A DNA stretch of 64,000 nucleotides from Alentia gelatinosa (Eukaryota; Annelida; Polychaeta; Phyllodocida; Polynoidae), in contig OX465587.1 in the NCBI GenBank assembly GCA_950022655.1, positions 35,025,153-35,089,152 on the forward strand, written 5' to 3'. The notes under the pieces are model-generated. The model worked only from the letters and a program-made list of their open reading frames with translations, was not told where the DNA came from and searched no databases. Positions 1 through 11,746 of the stretch are shown in pieces. The position numbers and the translations under genes were made by a program. Numbering within the stretch: the stretch's first letter is position 1; each line of letters begins with the position of its first letter.

Positions 1-430
1 ACTGCAGCCAGTGTTGCCGGCTTCCTGAAAGTAACATCTCGTAACAGCAGCCGGCATACTGAATGTCAGTACAAATAGTAAACATCATGTAATAGCAGCC
101 AATGGCAGCCGGGATTCTGAATATCGGTATAGAAAATAAACATCTTACAATGATAGCCAGTGTTTACAGCATGCAGAAAGCAAACTTCTGGTAACAGCAA
201 CCGACATTCTGAGTATGTAGAAAGTGGACAACTTGTAACGGCAATTGGCATTCTTAACATGCAGAAAGTAAACATTTTGTAACGGCAGGTGACGTTCTGA
301 ATGTCAGTACAGAAAGTAAACATCGTGTAATGGTAGCCAGTATTCTGAGTATGCGGAAAGTAAAGATCGTGGTACGGTAGGTGGCGTTCTAAATGTCAGT
401 ACAGCAAGCAAACATCGTGCAGCCAGTGTT
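1..430. repeat. Degenerate tandem repeat, unit about 50-60 bp
   Basis: Variants of one unit recur roughly every 50-60 bases: a GGCATTCTGAATGTCAGTAC-like block, then AGAAAGTAAACATCGTGTAA-like sequence. Copies are strongly diverged and vary in length. The left edge is cut by the window start. Open frames across it are a by-product of the repeat. Confidence 0.7.
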
Positions 431-1329
431 CTATGTACCGAAAGCACTGAGTGTACAGCTGCATCCTGTGTACACTGCTCTGAGTACGTGTCTGCCTTCC
501 TCATAATACGCACTGTACATGCTGACATGGTACTGGAATAAACCTTACAGGAATCGTATGTCCACGCTCCAGACGCCTCGTGGCTTTTTATTGACTTTAT
601 CAACGCATGTAGTTTACTAACAATATCAATAAAGATGTAAATAACAATCAACATAGTTAACGGCTGAGGTTATTTCTTCTATTTCTTTTCCATTACAGAG
701 TTGTTTGTAACGTAACAGACAACAAATCTTTCCCAATCAGATACTTTCCATATACTCTGTTGCAGTACAGGTATAGAGTGCCAAAGTGAACCTACTGAAA
801 CGGCAGAAACCCATGTCTGGAAGCCTGGCCTATATACTCACATATTAGGCCAGGTAACTACAACTATATTCCTTATGCATTGTGGGATTGCATTGAGCTG
901 GTACATGATCAATGCTAGTTAATTCTGTATCATGCAGATATCATATTTCCTTTTATCAAAGGTGTCACGTATGTGGGATGGTTAGGAAAAGATGAACCTA
1001 TATTATTATCATTTGATAATAGCACTGCTTGTAGGACCCCCTGGTGAGATGTAGTGTACTACTGTCTCACCCTGTTAATTCATAATGAAACAGTTATCTA
1101 CCATATGTTTAAAGGTGGACATCAGTATTTTCTATTTTGCATTGCCTTTCATTTTAAACCAATGTAAATGAGTTATTTGGGGAATCTCGTGAGACAGAGA
1201 GGCTTGATTTTGCATAGTTCAAGGTCGCTCAGAACACGATACCTCTCCCATCATAAATTTGAAAAAGGAATCAGTCTACAGAAACCCTTGCTCAATACAG
1301 CATTTTTGGATACAATGAGGCTTCGCTGC
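431..1329. other. No gene recognised
   Basis: AT-rich sequence with no convincing coding frame. A 29-bp imperfect palindrome, GGTGAGAT...GTCTCACC, lies near 1043-1071. Confidence 0.5.
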
Positions 1330-1333
1330 TTAA

Positions 1334-1415
1334 AGGTAAATTCTACAGTTCACAATGGCACCACCTTGTGACTTTCAAAAATTGATAGCTTTTAGAATTT
1401 CTCTATATTCTCAAA
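1334..1415. mobile_element. Truncated copy of the TTAA MITE found at 2367
   Basis: A TTAA (1330-1333) is followed by AGGTAAATTCTACAGTTCAC, matching the left end of the element at 2367. The match then jumps to sequence like the right interior of that element (AGAATTTCT.TATATTCT). The right terminus is missing. Confidence 0.45.
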
Positions 1416-2362
1416 ACGGGCAGGTCGTATTACTGCTTGAGGCGTTGGCCGAGCACAATAAGTAGCCAACCTGACCGGAGCTTAGTTGAATGTTTATCCT
1501 ACCACATCTCCGGGACTTATAATAATAATTAGCCATTTTAGTTCCGTGCAAAAATTTACACTGTACTGCACGCTCGCCCGAACACAGTGACCAAATTTAG
1601 AAGAATAAATTTATGGACAAATAGAAGTTAAGCGTATGGGATTTTTTTTATTAGGGGTGGGATAAAAGGGATCATCGACATTGTCCGTCCGTAAGATGCA
1701 ACGAGTGAATATAGGGGCCTACTTGTCGTTTACACTAGACGACTAAAAACGTGACGATTGTAGACCATCTAGCCAATAGTCGTCAGGTGGTGTTCGATTA
1801 CGAAAGAGCTATAGCAAGAATTTTCTGAAGCATTTTACACGATGTAACTTTTTATAGAAAGGCTCTCCAGTGATTACTTGAGTTACGGTAGTCTAGACGA
1901 TTAATTCAAGCAGCCAAGAAATTTTCCAATAATCCCTGATGACCTCCGATAGAATTCTTACCGGGAACTCCAATCAGGGCCCCCAAAACATGTACAAAGC
2001 TTTTGATTGGTTTCCGATAATGTTCACCCTCATTTGCATATACTACGATTGGCTTTGTGTCGGGAATGAATCGGTAATGCTATTGAAATGCCCAGCTCAC
2101 CAGAAAGTCTAATCGGAATGCCTCCATTCCAATCGGAATGCTTCCCGATTAAATTCCTATCGTAGAAAATATCAAACATATCGAATCCAGACGTAAAGGC
2201 TACAATAAGAATTTCCAATCGTGGTCCAGTCGTGGTTCAATCGGAATCCGCGTCATAAACTGGCGCCCACCGCTATGATAGGAAAACCTTCCCGACAAGA
2301 ATTCTCCAATTCCAGTCGAGAACTCTATCGTGGACCTTATCGGGGTTAGTGGGTTCCTACTC
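1416..2362. other. No gene recognised
   Basis: No coding frame supported. A stretch at 1633-1672 (AAGCGTATGGGATT...GGGGTGGGATAAA) resembles the right end of the 289-bp H hairpin elements. From 1940 to 2290 the motif AATCGGAAT recurs several times. Confidence 0.4.
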
Positions 2363-2366
2363 TTAA

Positions 2367-2886
2367 AGGCATATCCTACAATTCACAGTGGCGCCACCTG
2401 GTGTTTTTTTAAATAATGTCTATTGTGAGTCAAAACCGGTTTCTTAGGATTCATTCTAATTCTACATGAGTAAATTCAACATTTTGTTCAATTCATCCGA
2501 TCTTAATCGGTAAGTTACGCCAATTTACTTTTATTTGATTTACATAGGAAATCTACTGAAAAATATCGTTTTCTTCAATTCTTTCAAAAATAAGGACGGT
2601 GACCTATGATGTTTTAAAACTATCTCAGTAGTACTATACATGTACTATATTCTGTGAAAGTTTGAGGAAGATGACATGGGTTTTACTATGTGAAAAAATA
2701 CTTTTTAGAATTTCTATATATTCTAATATAAAATTATCATGATATTGATCTATAAATCAAAACTAGCACGGTGACCCTCGATTTTTAAGTTAGGTATGTG
2801 TTCCACAACACTTGGAGATCAACATATTAAATTTTTAGGGAATTGACATGGGTTTTAATTTTCAAGCCAAAATGTCCGATATGCCT
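2367..2886. mobile_element. MITE with TTAA target duplication
   Basis: A 520-bp AT-rich segment has 9-bp terminal inverted repeats, AGGCATATC (2367-2375) and GATATGCCT (2878-2886). It is flanked on both sides by TTAA (2363-2366 and 2887-2890). It has no coding capacity. TTAA duplication is typical of the piggyBac and Kolobok groups; the family cannot be fixed from the ends alone. Confidence 0.7.
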
Positions 2887-3049
2887 TTAAGTTCAAAGCT
2901 CTGAGCGCCTGTATCTAGAACTGCTGTTTAGATCTGCTTTTTGAGTAGGTCCACTTTGACTCCCTTTGTGATACTACATTCTAGAATAGACTTAAACAAA
3001 TCGCACCACTGTCCCATGTATACATACATCTCTTGAAACCTTGTATTTT

Positions 3050-3213
3050 AATTATTCATCCATCACAAAGTCCCCATTCAAAATATATTCAATTATTCAT
3101 CCATCACAGAGTCCTCATTCAAAATATATTTAATTATTGATCCATCACAAAGTCCCCATTCAAAATATATTCAATTATTCATCCATCACAAAGTCCCCAT
3201 TCAAAATATATAA
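3050..3213. repeat. Tandem repeat, four copies of 41 bp
   Basis: The unit starts AATTATTCATCCATCACAAA and repeats at 3050, 3091, 3132 and 3173 with an exact 41-base period and few substitutions. Confidence 0.9.
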
Positions 3214-3482
3214 ACTCCAGTAAACCTCTACCAGTGGTTTATTCTCCCTGTTTATCACACCTATTGTCTATGGAAAATACACCGTCCTCACACTTTAAGG
3301 GGCGGGTTCCATCAGATTATCAAGTCCCGCAACCCGACAGCTGCCCGCCCTCCACGAATGTGGCGATGGGCCGTCGGAGACTGGAGAACTCTACCCGGAA
3401 CGAACTCGACCCATTTTAAAAATTCTACCTGTATCGAACTTTACCTGTTTTGAATTTTCTGGGGAAGAAAACAAACAGAAAA

Positions 3483-3660
3483 CCATTCCCCTATCCCTAT
3501 CCCTAACTTAAACCCTTTCCCTAACCCTATCCCTAACCCTAACCTTAACCCAAAACCCTTTCCCTATCCCTAAACATATCCCTAACCCTTTCCATAAACC
3601 TGTCCATAATCCTAAACCTATCCATAACGTTAACCCTAACCATAACCCCATCCCTAACTA
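3483..3660. repeat. Telomere-like CCCTAA/CCCTAT tract
   Basis: About 180 bases of degenerate CCCTAA, CCCTAT and CCATAA hexamers resemble decayed metazoan telomere repeat (TTAGGG)n. The tract is interstitial. It is flanked by related sequences in inverted orientation, with GGAGAACTC..ACCC motifs at about 3380-3415 on plus and 3712-3805 on minus, so it may lie inside an inverted-repeat element. Confidence 0.6.
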
Positions 3661-4029
3661 TTCAGACATATCCTTCTATATGGAAACGACTTGTTTATGT
3701 GTGTCTGAAACGGGTCGAACTCTCCAATCGATTTCTCCAAAACGGGTCGAGTTCTCCTGACAACTACGGGTCGAGTTCCGTTGGTCGAGTTCTCCAGTAA
3801 CCGGGCCGTCTGGGGGCCGTGCAGCTGCCCGACAACTCCTTGATGGAGCTGCAGCTTCCTCGCAATCAGGTAACTCCCCGCCATCGCCACGACGCACCGT
3901 GGAATGAGAGGGGAGAAAGCAAGGTTCTCTTTTGTTCACTGTCCGTCATCTACTCACTGACTTATTCTACTAACAATCAGAACACACTGATATCTGATGG
4001 GACAGGCTCCATAAGTGCCTAAAAATTTA

Positions 4030-4480
4030 GAAATATCATTTTCCACATCTCACTACTGGAAGTTTTGTCTGGGTCTCTCTGCCAAACATCAAGCTGGTGT
4101 TGCTCCTGTACTAGCCTGTGGTGTACTCCTATAGGCCAGCAGGAACCTCTGCAGCTCAGGATGACTTTCAACTGGTGTTTGTCCTGAAAGGTGACCAAGT
4201 GGAGATCCTCTCAGTTTTGCACCGGTTTTCCCCATGCCCGTAATCACTGTGAATTGATCTTTGCAAGACACTGAGATTCTGAGAAACTGCTCTCACTTTA
4301 TGGGCCATTACCTCTTCCCACTCTGCCTTGTCCATTAAATTACATTAGACCCCTGAATCAATTAGGACAGATTTTAGCTAAACATTTTCGACCTTTTAGG
4401 TCTACCATGCCTTTAGGTCTACCATTACTGAATACTTTCCTGTAGTGACAAGTGAGCGTCTTCAGGCACGAGACTGTAAT
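4030..4480 (-). pseudogene. Decayed Gypsy-type polyprotein fragment (protease and integrase pieces)
   Basis: Reading minus, about 4380-4310 encodes a retroviral-type aspartic protease active site, LIDSG, followed after a stop by NLMDKAEWE. Further on, 4190-4089 encodes LQRFLLAYRSTPQASTGATP, the conserved C-terminal integrase segment of Gypsy elements, continuing in another frame as LMFGR. Reverse transcriptase and RNase H are missing between them, so the copy is internally deleted as well as frameshifted. No LTRs were found next to it. Confidence 0.65.
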
Positions 4481-4709
4481 ACACCTGCTGAAGTCTATGC
4501 CCCCTGTATGCCCCTTTTTTCCTTCTCAAACACTCCTTTTGATTCCACATACAAAATAAATTCCCTTTTGCAGCATGCACACAAAGAAGTCGGATCACCC
4601 TTTGGATCAAAACTAGCCAATCTGCCAATCTCCAAACTATTCTATTCATAGCATCATTTGCTCCACCACCTACAGCACCACCCTGATTCTGGACCTCTGA
4701 CATCCCTGT

Positions 4710-6341
4710 GTGTGTGCTCCTCTACTCAGAAAACAAATATGATATTTTAATATGCATACCCCATTGTCAGTTAACAACTTCTGTTATATTCCTTTTTTGG
4801 TAGTCTACACTGATTTCTGAAACTGAGACAATGTCACTCACAAGGCTGGTCTCCTACAGAATCCCTGGCCTTTTACCTCTTCGCCAATGTTGTGTTTTAT
4901 GTAATTAAGTGTTCAAATGTAAAAAGACCACATCAATCCTTGCAGAACCTAGATAGAACTCTAGTGACCTAGTGTTTTTTTCGGTAATTGATTTTATAAA
5001 TATGATTTAAATCTTGGCTGCTGCATACTACTCCTGGAGTTTGGGGTTTAAATTTCACTCGGCTTTGCCTCAGGAACCCACTACGCCAAGCTCCGGTCGT
5101 GGCATACCGCGGCCATAAACTCCATACAGGGTGGAAGTCCTGTTATGAAACCTCTGGCCAGGAAAGACAAGCTCAGAGCCATATGTCACAGGGATAATAT
5201 ATGAAAAAAAGAAATGTAGGTATGCCAAAATGCTCAGAGTCAAATGTCACAAGGATAATACATGAAATGACAAGATTAATACCCAGATGTGCTTTTAATC
5301 AGTTTAGAGATTTATTGACAAGCACCCATACACGTTTTAACCTGTCTGATTGACTGGTACCAATCATGTTACACAATCCCAAAGGTGTCTAAAAGTGGTA
5401 GCAGAATATAAACAGTGTTAGGTTTATAAACCACAAAAAGTCAGCTTATGAAGATTTTCATTATGGATATCAAAATCATGAATATCTCCCCATGAAAGAA
5501 CTGTTCCTGTAAACCGAATGAGGGAATAAACATTATTAGAAATAGAGAAAAATATATTAGAACAACATATGACAAAGACACACCTGTGCATTGGACTGTG
5601 GGATAATAAACAAATACACGATGCAATATCAAGGGCTGACTAATCTTTAGAAATGTTTGAGTTACTATACTCACTGATTTACGTGTAATTATATCCCTGG
5701 GCCTAATGTTGGCAGTGTGTACAGTGATCCAGACACTCAAAGTAAGCCTTCTCTCCCTATAGCATCTATCCCTAGACCGTATGTATGGCATTATTATCAT
5801 AATATGTATTTGTGAATCAACACCTCCCAAAGAATAACTTGCCAAACCACCACGAATTCATCACTACCCTCAACAAGATCATAGCCTGAACATTATTTCC
5901 TGCATTTTAGCCACAATGCATGGATAATCCCATTCAATAATCTCTCCTGACATTAATACAAAATCATGTGAGGACAGTCAGAGACATTTACTAGTGACAT
6001 TAGATATTCACAATAATCATATCCCTCATTAACACATCTTCTAACTCATTGTTTATTACAGTATTCATCAATTGGTATGTGTTATATAACTCAGGAAAAA
6101 TACAATGCTTTGATACTTCCATGATAATCATTTAGATTTTTTAAAATTTTTTTAAATTTTATTAACTGAATAAACGGTTCTTACCGAAGTAAGATCTTCC
6201 ACCGCGTAGGCATGCCATAAATGCAGATCCACCATTTAGAATAGCAAGTGAGTCTGTTCTACCCTTTGTTATGCATGGAATGTAAAATTCTACTTACAGG
6301 TCTGCAATACAGACTTATGTCCCTCAGTGGGACTGAGGTTT
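4710..6341. other. No gene recognised; probable 3' flank of the 6342 gene
   Basis: AT-rich. A 134-codon open frame on minus at 5441-5845 has no recognisable domain and irregular composition, so it is not called. The motif at 4990-5045 (TCTTGGCTGCTGCATACTAC...) recurs in diverged form at 27398-27435, suggesting an old dispersed repeat. Confidence 0.4.
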
Positions 6342-8050
6342 TTAATGAGCTGGAAGATAAATTGGAGGACATGTTACAGCAGACTCCATAGCCAACTGTT
6401 CAACAAATAAAGCTTTGGTGATGTTAAACACGTGAACCTCAGGGGGGATGCGTGCTACATTCTTGTAGTGTTCCACTGTAGCTTTCTGACAGCATGGGGC
6501 AAACTTACCTTCTTTGCACCATGTTGACATAGTTACTGGCCATCGTGCTTGAAGGTTTGGAGGCAAACAATACATTTCACAGAATGTATTCATGTCATGA
6601 GTAATATTCTGACACCCTTTTGGTTGTTGACCAACAGCTTTCATTGTTTCACAGTATCCTTGCAACACCAGATTTGGATCAAATCTCTTGCTTGAAATGT
6701 GACTTACACCAACTATTGTTGGTTGCATATGTTCTGGTCTGAGCTTGTGTTCATATGGAAGGTGATTATTAATCTCTTTAGAATTTGGCAAGTTGATATG
6801 CCAGTCATATCGGTCCTTCTCAAAGTACCATGCATAATGCATGATGATATTTATTGGAGATACCATTAATCCTCGAATCCAAAATTTCTCGAGAGCTTCA
6901 TTGAAGTTGGCGGTATGGAATCGTTTCAGAAGGAAGTTTCTAGTATTTATAACTGTGTCCCTATAGATCAGTTGTGGGAATGTTGTCATGAAACAACTTA
7001 CTATCTTCAAACCAAGAGCCTTCTCTGTTGTAACCTCCCAATCATTTGTAAATTTTACACCAGGTACAATTGGAATCATACCAATGACCCATAATTTACT
7101 CCCATTTTTCATCAAATATTCTTTGGTCATGGGGGTTCGGAACTGGGTATCAGTATCCATATATGCGATGATACTATCATTGACATACCTGTCCAGGAAA
7201 AACATATTAAATAGTTGTATATTGTATCCTTTTCCTTTCCAATACTGATATGTCCTGGCCATGAATATATCTGGAGGTGATTTTTCATGAAATACATTCA
7301 ATGTCCATTCTGGGTAATGTGTTTGGATTTGCTTTTGAAATCTTTCACCGAATAAATGGTCAGGTTTTGTGTCATCTAACACTAATACCATTTTGCCATA
7401 AGTTGCTGGCCAGAAAAATACTGCTGTGCGGAAAAATAAGCAATAGAAAAGATGAAGAAGCCTAGGGTTTGATGATGTCCTTACATAAACTGTGATGTTT
7501 GGGAAATTTTTGTAGTCTTGCAGTGGTCCCTGCGCTACATGTCGCATAGATCTGTCAGTGAAGATTGACCATGAAAAAATGCACAAAGTCATAATAATGA
7601 AGACCAGTATCTGAAACAAAAGAGATATTCATCTTTGTGTTTTCCTTTGATTTTCAGATTATGTCATCATGACATACTTTTAGCCTCGCTGGATATCCAG
7701 ACTGAAAACATAGAAAAACCCCTTGCTAATGGGACTGTTGAATTATGTGATTCAGATTAGGTTATTACTAATTCATAAATAAGTTTGATTTCTTGATATT
7801 CCCGGCTAATTATAGTTACATATTCTGTTCAGCTACTATATTCTTAACAATCAGGAAATATGTGCCTGATAACTACCAAATTTGACAAACAATAATCCAT
7901 TCATAATGCTCTATGATATTGCAAATGGCTGACTATTGGTAAGATCTGGTATGAAATGTAGATGAAGGGATATTGATTTGATAATTCTCAGTGGAATATG
8001 TGACTAGATATAAGTACTTTCTTTCGTCTTCGGATCATGGCAATTGGCAT
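6342..8050 (-). CDS. Putative type II membrane glycosyltransferase, two exons
   Basis: Exon 1 (8050-8018) encodes MPIAMIRRRKK and ends at a GTACTT donor. A 407-base intron follows, ending TTTTGTTTCAG. Exon 2 runs from 7610 to a stop at 6342. The junction is in phase 0 and joins a short basic tail to the hydrophobic anchor ILVFIIMTLCIFSW, giving about 433 residues with N-in, C-out topology as in Golgi glycosyltransferases. MDTDTQF at about residues 162-168 is a DxD-type motif, which in such enzymes binds the metal of a nucleotide-sugar. Several N-x-S/T sites (NITV, NDSI, NGSK, NITH, NITK) and many cysteines fit a lumenal domain. A broken paralogue at 53155-55721 shares both exons and the upstream leader, supporting this gene model. 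The exact glycosyltransferase family, donor and acceptor are not assigned. The reading frame is intact. Confidence 0.7.
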
Positions 8051-8663
8051 GATGGCGGCTGCAGGCTTTGTCAAACAACCCAACAAATTTATCTGAAATG
8101 AAAAACAAACATGGAATTATCAGTAAAATAACTGTCTTTTTGTTTGAAGCAGAGCATATCATAACCCCTGAAGTATCAAAGCATTTTTTAAATTATTTTT
8201 CATTCATTGTAGACAAAGTACATTCACCGTATGGCGCTCTTCCAGGTACCGTCAAAAAGAAGTAAACAATTGCAGTTACACAACATGACATTGTTCAAAC
8301 AAAGGATACTCGGTAGTGTTGGTGTAAGATAGGTTATTTAAACATAGTCTACTGCCATGCAGCATTTTACAAGTCATATGACGCCGTTTCAGTTGTTATT
8401 GTTTTTCCGTCCTGAAATGTTCTTGTTTGTCTAATTTGTTTCTCTCAGGTTGGATGTAAACTGTCATCATCTACACATGTGTTCCAAACAATTAAACAGT
8501 ACAAACAATACAAGTATATATAAATACAAAGACTATACAGGACAAGAACGGGCGTCTACAAGAAATTGGCTGTTGCTGTTATCAATACCAGCAATTCCAG
8601 TTATGTTATGACAATGTCAATTTACATATCACACTAGCATACATTGGAGGAAAGCATCAATAT
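8051..8663. other. 5' flank of the 6342-8050 gene and left flank of YR element 1
   Basis: The first about 40 bases past the ATG are conserved with the paralogue at 55721-55765 and include a TTTCAG (minus) that could be the acceptor of an untranslated first exon. The rest shows no gene. Confidence 0.5.
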
Positions 8664-8907
8664 ATATGTCTATATATTTCAATATATTAATATATATTAA
8701 GGCTGCTGCAAGTCTACTGTGTAGCTCTCCGCAGCGTATCTAATTCGTGACGTATCTAGTGGTGTATCTGTCTAGTCACGTTTCTAGGTTAGTCGCTTCA
8801 CTACTGCTTGACTACCGCATCTGTTAGTCATCGCGTTACGTCACGTTCTTCTGTGATTACCGTTATTCTGCTAGCTCCTGTGATACTGGAAGCACATATT
8901 TTAAACT
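8664..8907 (+). repeat. A1 terminal repeat of YR element 1
   Basis: A 244-base segment starting ATATGTCTATATATTTC and ending ACATATTTTAAACT is repeated at 12790-13033 with only about two differences. It forms the 5' end of the element and presumably the promoter or leader. Confidence 0.85.
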
Positions 8908-8958
8908 GCTCTGGATCAGTGGTCCGAGTTTTTTGGTTAAACGATATATTTAACCACG

Positions 8959-9840
8959 ATGGGAAGGAAGAGACAAGTTGCTCCTGCCACGATGGTAGAT
9001 GAATTTGATAGTGCTAATTATCGGAGACTTTTAGCGGAATCTGACAACGATACTACTAGCTGTGAGACGGGCGGGGAGACTGCGGGAGACCTTTCTTCAT
9101 CGAGACCCAGCCATCCGTTGATGTCGAATATAGAGGGAAGGATGGACAGATTGGAGGCATCCCTCTTCACGGTGATAGGTTTGCTGGAGGAGAAGAACGA
9201 GAAGAATTCGCTCCAACAGGATGATCAAGAGATCGCTTCTGTAAAGAAAAACGCCAGCATATCAGATGGGATATCTGCCGATCCGCCTACAGAAAAGCCT
9301 ACCCAGACGTGTAAGCCAGTGGTGTCATCAGAGAAAAATGAGAAGACAAAAGAGGGTAAATATCTGTCAAAATATTTTCTGGGAGAAAATGAAAAACTGT
9401 TGACAATTGAAAAATTGAATGTGATAAATTTAAAGATGCTCAAAGATCTGTTAACGAATGGTGAAAAAGCGATAGATTTTGTTGATCACTTGATACTATT
9501 GTCAGAAATGGCAGAGTTAAAATTTTTCACCAATGAAGCTTTGTTGAAATACGATAATTCAGTAAAAGAGCGAGCAGAAAAGAATGGTTTGCATGCATTT
9601 AAAGGTATCGATCCCTCTGATATCGTAAGATATTTGTCATATGAAGGGACAGTAGGTGCTGCTATGGCCAAAAACAAGAATAACAAGAAAAATGATCAAA
9701 TCGGTATTTGCAAATTATTCAACACTTCAAAAAACGGTTGCAAATTTAACCCTTGCAAATACAGACATGCTTGCTATGATTGCAACTCAAAATCCCATGG
9801 TTCTTCTGAGTGTGAATCAACCAAAAAGTATAATAAGTGA
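8959..9840 (+). CDS. Gag-like protein of YR element 1
   Basis: 293 codons from an ATG 51 bases after the A1 repeat. The N-terminal half is polar with a short coiled-coil-like segment (RMDRLEASLFTVIGLLEEKN). A central conserved block around residues 130-235 has a counterpart in element 2. The C-terminus has two zinc-binding clusters: a CCCH-like CKLFNTSKNGCKFNPCKYRH, then CYDCNSKSHGSSEC. Such fingers in gag proteins bind the element RNA. The frame ends at TGA (9838-9840), and the next codons continue open in the same frame straight into pol, so a gag-pol fusion by stop read-through is possible. Confidence 0.8.
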   Translation: MGRKRQVAPATMVDEFDSANYRRLLAESDNDTTSCETGGETAGDLSSSRPSHPLMSNIEGRMDRLEASLFTVIGLLEEKNEKNSLQQDDQEIASVKKNASISDGISADPPTEKPTQTCKPVVSSEKNEKTKEGKYLSKYFLGENEKLLTIEKLNVINLKMLKDLLTNGEKAIDFVDHLILLSEMAELKFFTNEALLKYDNSVKERAEKNGLHAFKGIDPSDIVRYLSYEGTVGAAMAKNKNNKKNDQIGICKLFNTSKNGCKFNPCKYRHACYDCNSKSHGSSECESTKKYNK

Positions 9841-11746
9841 AGGTGGGGTGCGGATATTGCAAGTCTAGTAGACGACCGGAACGAGTTTTGTTACAAAGTA
9901 TCAATTAAGGAATGTGAAGATGCTAAAAATAACTTGGCCTCCGATAGACTTGCTTTTGAGTCTGTAGCACCATCAGTTGATACGTTTGCGATTCAAGATG
10001 AATCGCCTATTGCCGATTTTCAAAATAGTTCTTTGAAAAACAAAGTTGTTGATAATCCAAGTATCGTTTCTAATGAATTTAATTCGTGCTGCGATCTTGG
10101 AAGTTGTAATTGTACTCACAAGGTTGGGGACAATTTTTCACAAATTAAACCTTGTCGTCTGAAACGATATCTATTTGGAACAAAATGTATTTCAGGTTTG
10201 ACTAAATCAGAAAAAGATTTTCTGTGGCACGGTTTTAATGAAGGTTTTAAAATCGTAGACGACGATTGTGAAGCATCTTATGATTGCAATAATTACGATT
10301 CAATTCTTGATGATAAGTTCAAAAATGAAATGTCTGATATCGTTAAAAACGAACTTAAAGAAGGAAAAATTTGTTACGCAAAAGAAAAACCCGATTGTAT
10401 TCACGCTTTAGGGGCAGTTTTAAAATCAAACGGCAAGTTAAGGCCGATTACCGATTGTTCCATGCCAGAAAAATCGAGTATAAACAATCACATGGATTCA
10501 ACTTTTTCAGAAATTCGGTATAATAGCGTTTACAGTGCAGCAGATCGTCTAAATCCGGGCGATTTTATATCAATTGTGGATTTAAAATCGGCCTATAGGT
10601 TGATAAATGTTTTTTCAGACCATACACGTTTCCAAGGTTTTAGATGGGATATTGGCTCTGGAGAAGCGATATTTAACGATAATCGTTTGTGCTTCGGCTT
10701 ACGTTGTGCACCATCAATATTTACAAAAATTTCAGATTTTTTGGTTGATGCAGCTAGTCAAGAAGGTGTTGATGGTATCGTTAATTACCTTGACGATTTT
10801 CTCATAAGCGGTGAATCGTATGCCGATTGTCTAAGAAAGAGATATTTTTATCAATCTTTTGGAGAAATTTGGTTTTGAAATTTCAATTGACAAACTTAAA
10901 GAACCATCTACAAATGCTGTTTTTCTCGGTATCACCATTGATACTATTGATATGTGCCTTACATTACCTGATTCTAAAGTTGAAAAGTTGAAAATCGCTG
11001 TGGGTAATACCTTATCTAAAGGTAATGCAACGAAAAAAGAATTGGAAATTCTAGGCGGCATAATGTCGTTTTGCTCACAGGTAGTTCGGGGTGGACGCAC
11101 CTTTTGTCGGCGATTTTTCGACCTAAGTGCGATTTGTCCGAAAAAAGGTTCAATTGATCTTGATGAAGAAACCATAAAAGACTTGGAATGGTGGAAAAAT
11201 TTTGCTGAGATTTTTAATGGTAAATCAATTATCCAGAGGGATTGTGATAACATTCCGATTGTTTCAGATGCATCGGGAAAAGGTTTTGGTGCATGGGCAG
11301 GTAAAGATTTCCTGTTAGGCTCCTGGGAGAACGACTTGTACTTGTATGGTTTAGAGGACCATATAGTTGCACCACCTATTGAAGATCTTGGCGATTTAGA
11401 TATTAATGTTTTAGAACTTTGGCCGATTGTGATAGGTTTAAAACGTTGGGGTAATTCTTATATTAACAAGAAGGTGCATCTTATAACAGATAATATGCAG
11501 GTGCTTTACATGGTAAACACCGGTAGAAGTCACAACAAAATATGCATGTCGTGGTTGAGAGAGATTTTTTGGTATTGTTTTATTTTCAATATCCAGATTC
11601 ATGCCTCATATATCAAATCGGAAGATAATATTTTAGCCGATTATCTTTCAAGAATAACCTATAATGGCTATAGGTCGAAATGTTATAAAGTCCTATTGGA
11701 TAATAATATGTGTTGTTCTGTTAACCTTCAGGAACAAGTTTGTTAG
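9841..11746 (+). pseudogene. Pol of YR element 1: reverse transcriptase and RNase H, one frameshift
   Basis: The frame is open from the gag stop to 10878 and then resumes one register over from about 10859 to 11746, so a single base was gained or lost near 10835-10850. RT motifs are clear: SIVDLKSAYR (motif A), FGLRCAPSIF, and the catalytic NYLDDFLISG. RNase H acidic residues appear in order in IVSDASGKGFGAW, ELWPIVIGLK, LITDNMQVLY and DNILADYLSR. The RT/RNase H layout matches DIRS/Ngaro-type elements. The product would copy element RNA to DNA and degrade the RNA strand. The frameshift follows YLDD, so this copy cannot make RNase H without frame correction. Confidence 0.85.

Noticed and set aside
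5441..5845. 134-codon minus-strand open frame
   Set aside because: No recognisable domain, no supporting splice or start context; AT-rich background.
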